From: Actinomycetota bacterium
GTDB taxonomy: Bacteria > Actinomycetota > CADDZG01 > WHSQ01
Assembly (NCBI GenBank): GCA_009380005.1
Contig: WHSQ01000004.1
Span: forward strand, 62,332 to 101,342
Reading direction: 5' to 3'
DNA length: 39,011 nt
In this document: piece after piece, positions 29,895 through 38,834 of the stretch
Position numbering within the stretch: position 1 is the first letter of the stretch
How the letters are laid out: the number at the start of each line of letters is the position of its first letter
Made by a program: the position numbers and the translations under genes
The notes under the pieces: generated by a model
What the model was told of the DNA's origin: nothing
What the model saw: the letters and a program-made list of their open reading frames with translations, nothing else
The model's database searches: none

Positions 29895-32800
29895 ATGGCT
29901 AAAGTGCTTCCGCCATCTCCCGCCCCTCCGGTGGTGCCGCGTCCGGTGTTGGCGGCGCGCCTGGGAGAGGTCCTCACTCGCCGTCTCGGAACGGTGGTGG
30001 GTGGAGCCGGAACCGGAAAATCGACGCTTCTTGGAGCGTGGGCTACGACGGTGCCCTCGGCCTGGTACACGCTGGACCGCCGCGACGCGGCCCTCACTAC
30101 GTTCGTCCTGGGCATCGTCGATGCCCTCCGGCTGCGACTTCCCGGCCTGACGTCCGACATCTCCTCGGTGGTGGAGGGGTCGCTTGGTCCCGATTCCAAC
30201 GAGCTGACCCGTGCCGAGGCGTTCGCGACCCTTCTGTGCGAGGTTCTCGAGGGCGAACTGGCCTCCGACCTGATCCTCGTGCTCGACGACGTCCAGGAGA
30301 TCGAGAGGGGTACCGCCTCTGCCCGGCTCATAGAGGGACTGTGCCGCCAGGCCCCCGCCGGTCTTCACGTAATCCTGTCATCGCGCACGGAGCCACCTTT
30401 CGCCGTCGAGCGCCTGCGTGGGCGGGGGCAGCTCCTCGAGATCGATGGTTCGATGCTTGCGTTCTCGCCCAAAGAGGTGGAGGCGCTGCTGGAGGCCGCG
30501 CTGGACGAGGGGGCCGTGGAACTGGCCGTTCAGTTGCACGAGCTCACCAACGGATGGCCGGCCGCGGTCCGCCTGACGATCGAGACGCTGCGAATGGTTT
30601 CTCCGGAGGATCGGGCAGCCAGTCTTGATCGGCTGCCACAACCGGGAGGGCCACTCTTCAGCTACCTCGCGGAGGAAGTCTTCGCTAGAGAAAGCACGGA
30701 CGTTCGCGAGCTTCTTCGCACCGTAGCGCCGCTCGAGCGCTTCACCGTCGAGCTCTGCGAAGCACTGGGGCTCAGGATGGCCGCTGAAACGCTGGGCGAG
30801 CTCGCCAAACGTGGTCTGTTCCTCAAGCCGCAGGACACTCCGGACGGCTGGTTAGAACTCAGCACGCTCGTGAGAGAGCTCTCTAAGGAACATCTCCCCA
30901 TAACGGATGACGTGCAAGAGAGTCTGCACCTGACGGCGGGCCGGTGGTTCGAATCGCGTGGATGGTTGGAGGAGGCCCTGCGTTCTTTCGGCGCGATCTC
31001 CGACCACGAGAGCATCGCCCGCGTCCTCAAGCAGCACGGTGCGGACATGCTTGCAGGCGGTGGAGCCGAAACCGTGATCCGGGAGGCGAGCTCTCTACCG
31101 AGACAGTTCTTCGACGCCCCCATCGAACAACTCGTTGGTCAGGGGCTCCAGATCCGAGGGGATTGGGAGGGAGCGCTGATGTGCTTCCGGCATGCGGGCG
31201 GTGACGATGAGGTGCTCGCTCCGGGCTTGGCGTGGCGGATGGGGTTGATCCACAACCTGGCCGGCGAGCTCGACGAAGCCCTGGCCGTATATGCGAGAGG
31301 CCGGATCGACGGGAGCGAACCGGCCGACGAAGCGCTTCTGCTCGCCTGGACGGCTTCGACGTACTGGCTGCGCGGAGATGCCGAACGCTGTCGTGAGCTC
31401 GCATCCCGGGCTTTCCAACTGGCGTCCAGCGCCCACAGCGACCAGGCGCTCGCCACCGCACACACCGTCTTGGCGATGCTCGCCGCTCTGGACGGCGACC
31501 GTCGGGCGAACGATGCCCATTACCTACAGGCGCTTGACGCCGCGGAGCGAGCGAACGACGTCTTGCAGATAATCCGGATCCGCACCAACCGCGGGTCCCA
31601 CTTCCTCGAGGAAGGCTCCTACGAGGAGGCGCTGAAGGAGTTGGAGATCGCGATCCAACTGGCGGAACTTACCGGCTTCGCTGCGTTCCTCGCGCTGGCT
31701 CTCACGAATCGAGGCGAGGTGCGCATCTACCTTGGGAGTTTAGAAGAGGCCATCGCGGATTTCGAAGCAGGCAAGGCGATCTATCAGCGAATGGGATCGC
31801 GCTCGATCGCCTACGCACTGCGCGGTCTGGGAGACGTCTATCGGGAGCGTGGCGATCTCACACTGGCCCGAGCCGCATACGAAGAAGCGATATCGCTCAG
31901 CGAGCAATCTCACGACGTCCAAGGCCTCGTACCGGCCCTCTCTGGGCTGGCGCGAGTGCTAGGTGGAGATGATCCCGATCAAGCGACACGTGTGGCCGAG
32001 CGCGCATTGTCGCTTGGACCCGGGATGGGCTACTGCGGGGCTCTCCTCGCCACGGGATGGGTCGCGCTCCTGCGCGGAGACCGGGAACGATCGAACAAGG
32101 TTGCCGCCGAGGCGGCCGCTGCCGCTCGGGAGAGAAGAGACCGCGCGGGCCTCGCGGAGTCCTTGGAGTTACATGTGCTTTCGTCGGCTGAACCTGGATT
32201 CGAAACATCCCGGCTCGAGGAAGCCATGGCGATCTGGCAACGGATCGGGAATCCCTTGGGCGAGGCTCGTGCGCAGCTGGCCCTCGCGCTCTTGTCCGAG
32301 AACGCCGCCGAGCGGGCCCAGGCGGCACGCGCCCAGCAACGACTGCATGGGCTGGGCGTACGCATCCGCGGAGCGACCGCAGCCGGATTGCTGGCATCCC
32401 TTCCCCGTGAGGTGAAGACTCCGGTGACGATCCAGTCCCTGGGTGGCTTCCGCGTCCTGCGCGACGCGAAACCGGTTCCGGCCACCGAGTGGCAGTCGAA
32501 GAAAGCACGAGACCTGCTCAAGGTCCTCGTGGCTCGCCGGGGCCGGCCCACGTCGCGGGAGCGTTTGACGGAAACCCTGTGGCCCGGTGACGATCCGGTC
32601 AAGCTTGCCAACCGGCTCTCGGTCGCCCTCACCACGGTGCGTTCGGTACTCGATCCCGAGCGACGATTCCCGGCAGATCATTTCGTCGTCGCGGACAAGG
32701 GCTCCGTAAGGCTGGAGTTGCGGAATCTCACCGTCGACGTAGAGCATTTCCTGGCGAGCGTCACCGCAGGACTGGCGCTTGAACGCGAGCAGCGCGGCGA

Positions 32801-33224
32801 CGAAGCACTGGCGTTGCTGAGAGCAGCCGAGGAACTCTTCGCAGGCGATTTCCTAGAGGAAGATGCATATGAGGAGTGGGCGATGCCACTGCGCGACGAG
32901 GCGCAAGCAACGTACATCTCGGTGGCCCGCGCGCTCGCCCGCGTGTCGGCATCATCGGGTGACCACGACGCGGCGGTCCGCTATTTCCTCAGGATCCTCG
33001 AGCGGGATACCTTCGACGAGGAAGCACACCTCGGCCTGGTGTCGACACTGGTTGCGGCCGGCAGACATGGAGAGGCAAGGCGTCGCTACAGGACTTACAT
33101 CGCCCGGATGGATGAGATCTCCGTGGAGGCCGCGCCGTTCCCAGGGCCGTCCGCCCGCCCGACCACCGACCCTCCACTCGGCAAGGATCCGGCGGCGGCT
33201 CCCCCGACCCGCTCAAACGCCTAG
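29895..33224 (+). CDS. Large MalT/AfsR-type regulator: NTPase + TPR + winged helix + BTAD
   Basis: A 1109-residue protein from ATG 29895; the frame is open further upstream (GTG 29880 is an alternative). Domain order: STAND-type ATPase with Walker A GGAGTGKST (36-44) and Walker B LILVLDD (126-132); a helical region with WPAAVRLTIETL; a long TPR superhelix (about 400-820, e.g. EEALKELEIAIQLAELTGFA, GLGDVYRERGDLTLARAAYE). Then an OmpR-like winged helix follows (about 838-920, with IQSLGGFRVLRDAKPV and ARDLLKVLVARRGR), and a C-terminal BTAD (about 930-1085). The DNA-binding half sits at the C-terminus, the reverse of AfsR and as in MalT-like SARP-LAL fusions. Such proteins switch on target genes when a ligand binds the TPR/ATPase part. 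The target is unknown. Confidence 0.92.
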   Translation: MAKVLPPSPAPPVVPRPVLAARLGEVLTRRLGTVVGGAGTGKSTLLGAWATTVPSAWYTLDRRDAALTTFVLGIVDALRLRLPGLTSDISSVVEGSLGPDSNELTRAEAFATLLCEVLEGELASDLILVLDDVQEIERGTASARLIEGLCRQAPAGLHVILSSRTEPPFAVERLRGRGQLLEIDGSMLAFSPKEVEALLEAALDEGAVELAVQLHELTNGWPAAVRLTIETLRMVSPEDRAASLDRLPQPGGPLFSYLAEEVFARESTDVRELLRTVAPLERFTVELCEALGLRMAAETLGELAKRGLFLKPQDTPDGWLELSTLVRELSKEHLPITDDVQESLHLTAGRWFESRGWLEEALRSFGAISDHESIARVLKQHGADMLAGGGAETVIREASSLPRQFFDAPIEQLVGQGLQIRGDWEGALMCFRHAGGDDEVLAPGLAWRMGLIHNLAGELDEALAVYARGRIDGSEPADEALLLAWTASTYWLRGDAERCRELASRAFQLASSAHSDQALATAHTVLAMLAALDGDRRANDAHYLQALDAAERANDVLQIIRIRTNRGSHFLEEGSYEEALKELEIAIQLAELTGFAAFLALALTNRGEVRIYLGSLEEAIADFEAGKAIYQRMGSRSIAYALRGLGDVYRERGDLTLARAAYEEAISLSEQSHDVQGLVPALSGLARVLGGDDPDQATRVAERALSLGPGMGYCGALLATGWVALLRGDRERSNKVAAEAAAAARERRDRAGLAESLELHVLSSAEPGFETSRLEEAMAIWQRIGNPLGEARAQLALALLSENAAERAQAARAQQRLHGLGVRIRGATAAGLLASLPREVKTPVTIQSLGGFRVLRDAKPVPATEWQSKKARDLLKVLVARRGRPTSRERLTETLWPGDDPVKLANRLSVALTTVRSVLDPERRFPADHFVVADKGSVRLELRNLTVDVEHFLASVTAGLALEREQRGDEALALLRAAEELFAGDFLEEDAYEEWAMPLRDEAQATYISVARALARVSASSGDHDAAVRYFLRILERDTFDEEAHLGLVSTLVAAGRHGEARRRYRTYIARMDEISVEAAPFPGPSARPTTDPPLGKDPAAAPPTRSNA

Positions 33225-33365
33225 AGCCGTCGTCCTACCAGAGGTACCCAAGGCTGCCTATTACCGGTTGCTCGATCCAGGTGGATCCGGATCGGTCCTC
33301 GATAGACCGAGGCCGACGACGATGGCCCAGATGAGGTACACGATCAGCGGCGCATGACCGAACAG

Positions 33366-34547
33366 CTACTGCCCCTCACCGTGCCCTGGGCCTTCGGAGA
33401 AGAACGCCATCGACGCGGTGAAACCGTGCAGAAAGTTCTTGCTCCCCACCGGTCCCAGCTCTCCTGCGCAGAAGAACCCTGCAATCGGAGGATCGCCGAG
33501 CTCGGAAGCGATCAGGGCAGCGTCGTGATCGGAAGTGGAAAACATCCGCGATCCGCGTCCGTTGCACGTAAACAGAAGCCCGCCGCCGACATTGCGGTCA
33601 CCGACTTTGTCGCGTGCAACCTTCAGCGTGGTTCGCAGATCTTCGTCGGCCGAGGCCGCATCGCGCACGTGAAACTGGATGGTCTCTCCTACGGCTACGG
33701 CATCGCCGACCGCTATCGCCCCCGAGTCGGGATCGGCACCGACAACGCTGCGTACCAGAAAGTCACCACGCTCGAAATCGGTTTTGTATTCATCGATGAC
33801 TCGTCCGACCAGCAGTCCCTGAGTCATCAGCTCGCGGTCGTGCTCGGGAAGCAACTCGTACAGCTCCTGGATTCGTTGAACCGAGGGCTTTCCGCCGAGC
33901 TCGAAGATGACGTTGCCCTCCGAGCGAGTCACTGCCAGAACGGGCCCGATCGGGCGGCAGCCCTGAGAGACGAGTGCGACGACCTCGAGGTTGCCGGTGA
34001 GCGCCACGCCCACGGCCCCCGAGTCCATCACCTTGCGATCCATGAACAGACGCGTCTCGCCCGGTCCCGTTCCTCCACTCGCCACTCCTCCCACGATGAA
34101 TGGCGAGCCCGGGGCACGGTCGTTCATGACGTTCAGCAGCAGGTCGACAGGGAAGCTGAACGGGTCGACGATCAGCAGGTATGCGCCGGCCGGATCTAGG
34201 GGCCAACCGGAAAAGGCCGCGCCCCCGTTTGTCTTAGCGAACTGGCAGTGAAAGGTGCGAACCTGGCTCTCGAAGCTCGCGAGCCACACCGAGACTGCCG
34301 GGCGCGACTCGATCTCCTTGCCCGTTCCGACCACCGCCTCGGCCACGCATCCCGCCAGGGATTGGGGGGCCGCGGCCTCGTGGACCGCGTCCACCACAGC
34401 CTCCGCCTGCGACGCGAAATGAGCCGACGCAAACACGACGGCCAGGCTCGGGTGTCTCTCGCCGAGGCCGTCCGCCGCCTCTAGGGTTGCCTCGACGGCA
34501 GCGCTACGCGCCTCTGTGTTTGTGGACAATGCCGCTCCGAATTTCAT
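33366..34547 (-). CDS. FIST N/C domain sensory protein
   Basis: A 393-residue protein made of the FIST N-terminal (about 25-215) and C-terminal (about 220-380) domains. Typical stretches are PFIVGGVASGG, GAVGVALTGNLEVVALVSQGCRPIG, GGLLFTCNGRGSRMF and PPIAGFFCAGELGPVG. FIST domains are thought to bind small ligands such as amino acids and feed two-component or c-di-GMP signalling. Here the protein is single-purpose, without kinase or cyclase domain, as in many Actinomycetota. The start ATG 34547 is divergent from an alpha/beta hydrolase. A hydrophobic open frame continues directly after its stop codon (see findings). Confidence 0.93.
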   Translation of the reverse strand: MKFGAALSTNTEARSAAVEATLEAADGLGERHPSLAVVFASAHFASQAEAVVDAVHEAAAPQSLAGCVAEAVVGTGKEIESRPAVSVWLASFESQVRTFHCQFAKTNGGAAFSGWPLDPAGAYLLIVDPFSFPVDLLLNVMNDRAPGSPFIVGGVASGGTGPGETRLFMDRKVMDSGAVGVALTGNLEVVALVSQGCRPIGPVLAVTRSEGNVIFELGGKPSVQRIQELYELLPEHDRELMTQGLLVGRVIDEYKTDFERGDFLVRSVVGADPDSGAIAVGDAVAVGETIQFHVRDAASADEDLRTTLKVARDKVGDRNVGGGLLFTCNGRGSRMFSTSDHDAALIASELGDPPIAGFFCAGELGPVGSKNFLHGFTASMAFFSEGPGHGEGQ

Positions 34548-34609
34548 GACCTACTCACGTATGCCGGCAGCATCCCATCAGCCTATCGATCTACTTACTA
34601 TGACAGGAG

Positions 34610-35347
34610 ATGGGCGAGCAGCCGCGGGTAGCCACGCTCGAATGGGGGCAACGAGGCCCCCGGGCGTTGCTGATTCACGGGATAAGTTCCTCGGCGCGCG
34701 GCTGGTGGCGCTTGGGAGCGGAGATGGCAAGAGCCGGCTACAGGGTTACCGCTCCCGACCTGCGTGGCCATGGCGACAGTCCTCCTGGAGACGACTATCT
34801 CCTCGCTTCCTATGCCTCCGACGTGCTGGCACTCGGTCGCGAATGGGACGCGGTTGTGGGTCACTCACTCGGCGGGGCGATCGCGGTGATCGCCCAAACG
34901 AAGGACCGCACCTTTGCACGTCGACTCGTGCTCGAGGACCCAGTACTTTCCTTGTCGGACCCGACCAGTTTCATCGCCGAGTTCACGAAACCCTTCGAGG
35001 ATCCCACCGCAGCGACGATCCTTGCCCGGAATCCCAGGTGGCACCCGCAGGACGCTCGCCTCAAGGAGGAAGCGCTCGAGGCAACAAGCCCGGAGGTCGT
35101 ACGACGCACCGCTCTTGAGAACCAGCCATGGGACCTGGTCCCCGCGACGATGGGCCTCGATAGCCCGACGCTGCTCATCGCCGCCGATCCCACCCAGGGC
35201 GCGTTCGTTGACCCCGATCTGGGAGACCGGATCGCGGCCAGCAGCCATCTTGTTACGTTCCGGGCGCTCGCCGGCGCGGGCCACTCGATGCATCGCGACT
35301 CGTACAAGGACTTCTGGGAGGCCGTCCGCAGCTATCTCTCCGAATGA
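34610..35347 (+). CDS. Alpha/beta hydrolase
   Basis: A 245-residue protein with the full catalytic triad: nucleophile Ser86 in VVGHSLGGA, Asp193 in LLIAADPTQG and His225 in AGAGHSMHRD. The oxyanion strand is ALLIHGISSSARGWW and the D-x-R-G-H-G motif PDLRGHGDS is present. It is a cytoplasmic esterase- or lactonase-type enzyme of unknown substrate. The ATG lies within an AGGAG-rich stretch, so the start could shift by a few codons. It is divergent from the FIST gene (62-nt gap). About 130-200 nt without recognisable features follow. Confidence 0.92.
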   Translation: MGEQPRVATLEWGQRGPRALLIHGISSSARGWWRLGAEMARAGYRVTAPDLRGHGDSPPGDDYLLASYASDVLALGREWDAVVGHSLGGAIAVIAQTKDRTFARRLVLEDPVLSLSDPTSFIAEFTKPFEDPTAATILARNPRWHPQDARLKEEALEATSPEVVRRTALENQPWDLVPATMGLDSPTLLIAADPTQGAFVDPDLGDRIAASSHLVTFRALAGAGHSMHRDSYKDFWEAVRSYLSE

Positions 35348-35477
35348 ACGTGAGATGTTTCAACAACGCCTGTCGGATCGACGTTCGAAGTCCGAAAACG
35401 GCGCCACGTCGTAGATGAACGCGTGACCAACCGCTCCGGCGCCGGGTCGACGGCGGCTAACGCACGGCGCGCTGTGC

Positions 35478-36917
35478 GTGTGCGACTTACGGCCCCCGCG
35501 AGGTAACTTGGATGGGAGGGCAATAGCCTTCCAAGGGACGGGCATCTTGCTTCTTGAGCCGCTGACTTCGCCCTTCGCCCCCCGCCGGGAGCGGCGGATC
35601 CCTCTGTGCGTGTTCGCACTGGTTATCGCGCTCTGGATGCTCGCCTCGGCCACCGGCGTCGGGGCCCAGGCGAGGACGGCGCTGGCGACCGAGGTGGACG
35701 GTGTCATCACCCCGGTGATGGCCGACCACATCCAGGAGGGGCTGACGCGGGCGGAGGATGAGGGCCACCACCTATTCCTGATCGAACTGGACACCCCCGG
35801 CGGACTGGACTCCTCGATGCGAGACATCATCCAGGCCTTCCTCGGGGCCAACGTACCCGTGGTCGTCCACGTCGCCCCCTCGGGGGCGCGGGCCGCCTCC
35901 GCCGGGGCCCTCATCACGATGTCCGCGCACATCGCGGCCATGGCCCCCGGCACCGCGATCGGGGCGGCCACCCCCGTGGATCTCCAGGGCGGGGACATCG
36001 AGCGAAAGATCATCGAGGATGCCGCTGCCTACGCGGAATCCGTGGCCCGGGCTCGCGGACGCAACACGGAGTTCGCCGTGGAGGCCGTGCGCGATGCTCG
36101 CTCGGTCACCGCCGAGGAGGCGAACCGGATCGGCGTGGTGGATCTGCGCGCCCCGAACCGGGCAGCGCTGCTGGAGGACATCGACGGGGAGACGGTGACC
36201 CTCGCGACTGGGGACGAGCTCGTCCTCGAGACCCGCGAGATCCAGATCGTCCCCTACGAGCTCGGAAGGTTCCGGTCACTCCTGCAGTGGCTGGCCGACC
36301 CCAACCTGGCCTTCCTGTTCATGTCCTTGGGGACCCTGGCCATCATCTACGAGCTCGCCAATCCGGGGATGGGGGGCGCGGGCATCGTGGGCGTGATCAT
36401 GATCCTGCTGGCTCTGTTCGCCCTGGCCGTGCTCCCGGTGAACGCGCTGGGGGCACTCATGCTGGCTCTCGCGGCGATCCTCTTCGTGGTGGAGATCTTC
36501 ACCCCAGGCATCGGGGTCGGCGCAGTGGGGGGAACCGCGTCCCTCGTGCTGGGCGGCCTGTTCCTGTTCCGTGGCGGGTTCGGGGTGGATCCCGAGGTGC
36601 TGGTTCCCGTGGCCATCGTGGTCGGAGGCGCCACCGTGCTCGCCGGTCGGATGGCATGGCGGACCCGGAGGCTGGCCCCGACCACCGGAGCGGGCGCCTA
36701 CCTGGATTCGGTCGCGGTGGTGCGATCGGCTCGCGGGACCAGTGGCCAGGCGATCGTGGGCGGGGCGTGGTGGAACGTGAGGACGAAGGGGGAGCAGCTG
36801 CGGGAGGGGGCCACCGTGCGGGTGGTCGACGTCGAGGGTCTAGACCTCGTCGTCGAGGAGCAGGAGGGACCGCAGATGGAGGAGGGCGAAGAGAGAAAGG
36901 AGAGAGGAGAGCCATGA
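35478..36917 (+). CDS. NfeD-family membrane serine protease (ClpP-class, long NfeD)
   Basis: Up to 479 residues; the true start is not clear and may lie up to about 70 nt further in, nearer the signal-like helix IPLCVFALVIALWMLASATG, since a GGGAGGG site is seen at 35514-35520. After this helix comes a ClpP-type protease domain with the nucleophile Ser141 in GARAASAGAL and the general base Lys177 in ERKIIED (numbering from 35478), as in the NfeD-type protease PH1510. About five membrane helices follow (for example LAFLFMSLGTLAIIYELANP, GVIMILLALFALAVLPV). A small C-terminal OB-like NfeD domain ends the protein (GQAIVGGAWWNVR, VRVVDVEGLDLVVE). It overlaps the stomatin gene by 4 nt. The pair forms a membrane protease with its scaffold, cleaving stomatin-like or other membrane proteins. 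Confidence 0.92.
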   Translation: MCDLRPPRGNLDGRAIAFQGTGILLLEPLTSPFAPRRERRIPLCVFALVIALWMLASATGVGAQARTALATEVDGVITPVMADHIQEGLTRAEDEGHHLFLIELDTPGGLDSSMRDIIQAFLGANVPVVVHVAPSGARAASAGALITMSAHIAAMAPGTAIGAATPVDLQGGDIERKIIEDAAAYAESVARARGRNTEFAVEAVRDARSVTAEEANRIGVVDLRAPNRAALLEDIDGETVTLATGDELVLETREIQIVPYELGRFRSLLQWLADPNLAFLFMSLGTLAIIYELANPGMGGAGIVGVIMILLALFALAVLPVNALGALMLALAAILFVVEIFTPGIGVGAVGGTASLVLGGLFLFRGGFGVDPEVLVPVAIVVGGATVLAGRMAWRTRRLAPTTGAGAYLDSVAVVRSARGTSGQAIVGGAWWNVRTKGEQLREGATVRVVDVEGLDLVVEEQEGPQMEEGEERKERGEP

Positions 36918-37720
36918 GCCAAGCGACGCTCTACGGCATCGTGATCGCGGTCCTGTTCATCTCGATCATCGCCATCTCGGCGATCCGGATCGTGAAGGAG
37001 TACGAGCGGGGAGTCATCTTCCGGCTGGGACGGGTGATCGGGGCGAAAGGCCCGGGCCTGTTCTTCATCATTCCGATCATCGATCGGATGGTGAAGAGAA
37101 ACCTCCAGACGGTGACCATCGACATCCCCAGTCAAGACATCATCACTATGGACAACGTCACCGTTCGGGTGAACGCGGTCACGTACTTCAATGTGGTGGA
37201 TTCCATCAGGGCCACGGTGGCCATCCAGGATTACCTGTTCGGCACATCCCAGGTCGCCCAGACGACCCTGCGAAGCGTCATCGGCCAGGTTGACTTGGAC
37301 CAGCTGCTGGTGGGGCGGGACGAGATCAACCGCCGCCTTCAGAGGATCATCGACGACCTCACCGACCCTTGGGGGGTGAAGGTCACGCTGGTGGAGGTGA
37401 AAGACGTGGAGCTCCCGGAGGCGATGCGTCGGGCCATGGCCAGTCAAGCCGTAGCCGAGCGGGACCGGCGCGCCAAGGTGATCCACGCCAAGGGTGAACT
37501 CGAGGCCGCGCAGACGCTATCCCAGGCTGGGCGGCAGCTGCGGGAGGAACCCGCAGCCATGCAGCTGCGCGTGCTGTCGACGATGTCCGAGATCGCCTCC
37601 GACCGGACCACGACGGTGATCTTCCCGCTGTCCACGGACATGCTGCAGCTGGTGGGCAGCCTCGGCGGGGGCGACGGGCAGCCGAGGGCCGACCGGACGG
37701 ACCAGGGAGGAGGCGCCTGA
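36914..37720 (+). CDS. Slipin / stomatin-family SPFH protein
   Basis: A 268-residue protein from ATG 36914, which overlaps the NfeD stop by 4 nt (ATGA) and has GAGAGGAGA upstream. One N-terminal membrane hairpin or helix (LYGIVIAVLFISIIAISAIR) precedes the SPFH core: EYERGVIFRLGRVIGAKGPG, FIIPIIDRM, PSQDIITMDNVTVRVNAVTYF, VIGQVDLDQLLVGRDEINR. The coiled-coil tail is AMASQAVAERDRRAKVIHAKGE. Stomatins oligomerise in the membrane, organise microdomains and partner with NfeD proteases, as the coupled gene order indicates. Length and motifs are canonical. Confidence 0.95.
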   Translation: MSQATLYGIVIAVLFISIIAISAIRIVKEYERGVIFRLGRVIGAKGPGLFFIIPIIDRMVKRNLQTVTIDIPSQDIITMDNVTVRVNAVTYFNVVDSIRATVAIQDYLFGTSQVAQTTLRSVIGQVDLDQLLVGRDEINRRLQRIIDDLTDPWGVKVTLVEVKDVELPEAMRRAMASQAVAERDRRAKVIHAKGELEAAQTLSQAGRQLREEPAAMQLRVLSTMSEIASDRTTTVIFPLSTDMLQLVGSLGGGDGQPRADRTDQGGGA

Positions 37721-37725
37721 AGGAT

Positions 37726-38713
37726 CTACAGGCTGCCGAGATCGATCGCTTCGTTAGCGGAAGAGAAAGAGTAGCCGGGTTCGGTCCCACCGGCTACGAC
37801 GTAGACCACCGATGCGATCGCGGCGGCTCCGAGCCCGTGGCGTGCGGTGGGCATCGGAGGCAGCGTCAGCCAGCGTCCTGCGCTGACGTCCAGTGCCTCC
37901 GCCTCGTCGAAGGTCGTCTCGGCCTCCCCACCCACCGCCAGCACGAATCCGTTCGACGCCGCCGCGGCCGCTATCCCGCCTCGCCCGGTCGGCATGTCGG
38001 GAAGCGCGTCCCAGGTTCCATGTCGGGGGTCGAAGCTCTCCACCGCTGCGAGATTGGAGCCGATACCGCCGGTGCGTCCACCCACGACGTACAGACGTCC
38101 GCCGAGGGCCGCCACGCCGAGGTGCTCGCGCGGCGTTGGGGGCCCCTCCGTCGTCGCCCAACGCTGCGAAGAAGCGTCGAACACGAGCATGCGGTCTGCA
38201 AGCCCGTCCGGTCTCACGCCCCCCCGCGACGTAGATGCGGTCTCCTATGGCAGCCGCTCCCCCCGCGGCGCGTGGTTCCGGCATCCGGGGCAGCTCGGTC
38301 CATCGGCCTCCTTGGAGCGCGAACGCACGGTCGGTGGGATTGCTCAATCCAGGCCCGAGATATCCACCCAACACGTAGATCGTTCCGGCCACGGCGGCGG
38401 ACATGGCGTGGTTGACGGGCAGGATCAGAGCGGGACCAGCGCTCCAGCGGCGCTGCTCGGGATCGTAGATCTCGACGGTTGGCTCGGTCTGCCCTTCCGA
38501 TCCGAAACCTCCGATCACGAACACGCGCTCTCCATCTGATAGCGCGGTCACCTCGGTACGGTCCGACGGCGCGTCGGGAAGGCTCCGCCACGAGAGATCT
38601 CCGCGGGAGGGCGTCTCGGCATCCCGGCGCGGGGTGGGTTCGCCGGTGCAGGCGACGACGGCGGCCTGGCCGAGAAGCGTGCACGAGACGATCAGGATCC
38701 TTACGAAGCTCAC
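37726..38713 (-). pseudogene. Kelch-repeat lipoprotein, frame broken at a run of seven G
   Basis: The 5' part (GTG 38713) encodes a lipoprotein signal VSFVRILIVSCTLLGQAAVV with lipobox Cys22, then kelch repeats (ERVFVIGGFGSEG, GTIYVLGGYLGPG, DRIYVAGG). At 38228-38234 (seven C on the plus strand, seven G in coding sense) the frame is lost. One base less continues the kelch pattern in the frame of the 3' part (GVRPDGLADRMLVF, GRLYVVGGRTGG, VLAVGGEAE, VYVVAGGTEPG) to the stop at 37726. Joined, it would be a roughly 330-residue secreted beta-propeller lipoprotein with five or six kelch blades. The break may be a sequencing error, a true inactivating mutation or phase variation at the homopolymer. 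The gene converges on the stomatin gene. Confidence 0.75.
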
Positions 38714-38834
38714 GTCGGCCGTCGGGACTGCACCGGGTGGAACGAGGCGAAACCTCACTGCGAAACGGGTCCGTATCGTTTCCTCGGGAGCGCGAGAATC
38801 ATTCTTACGCGCACACCGAGGTTGGGAGGGACCC
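38714..38834. promoter_or_regulatory. Divergent region between kelch lipoprotein and DUF1918 gene
   Basis: These 121 nt lie between the chosen kelch start (minus) and the DUF1918 start (plus). GGGAGGG (38824-38830) is the ribosome-binding site for the plus-strand ATG at 38835. An earlier kelch start (GTG 38758) would shorten the gap; the choice is not certain. No clear promoter hexamers were identified. Confidence 0.35.

Noticed and set aside
38220-38240. Selenocysteine recoding as the explanation for the broken kelch gene
   Set aside because: The two halves are in different frames, so a base insertion or deletion and not a stop codon is involved.
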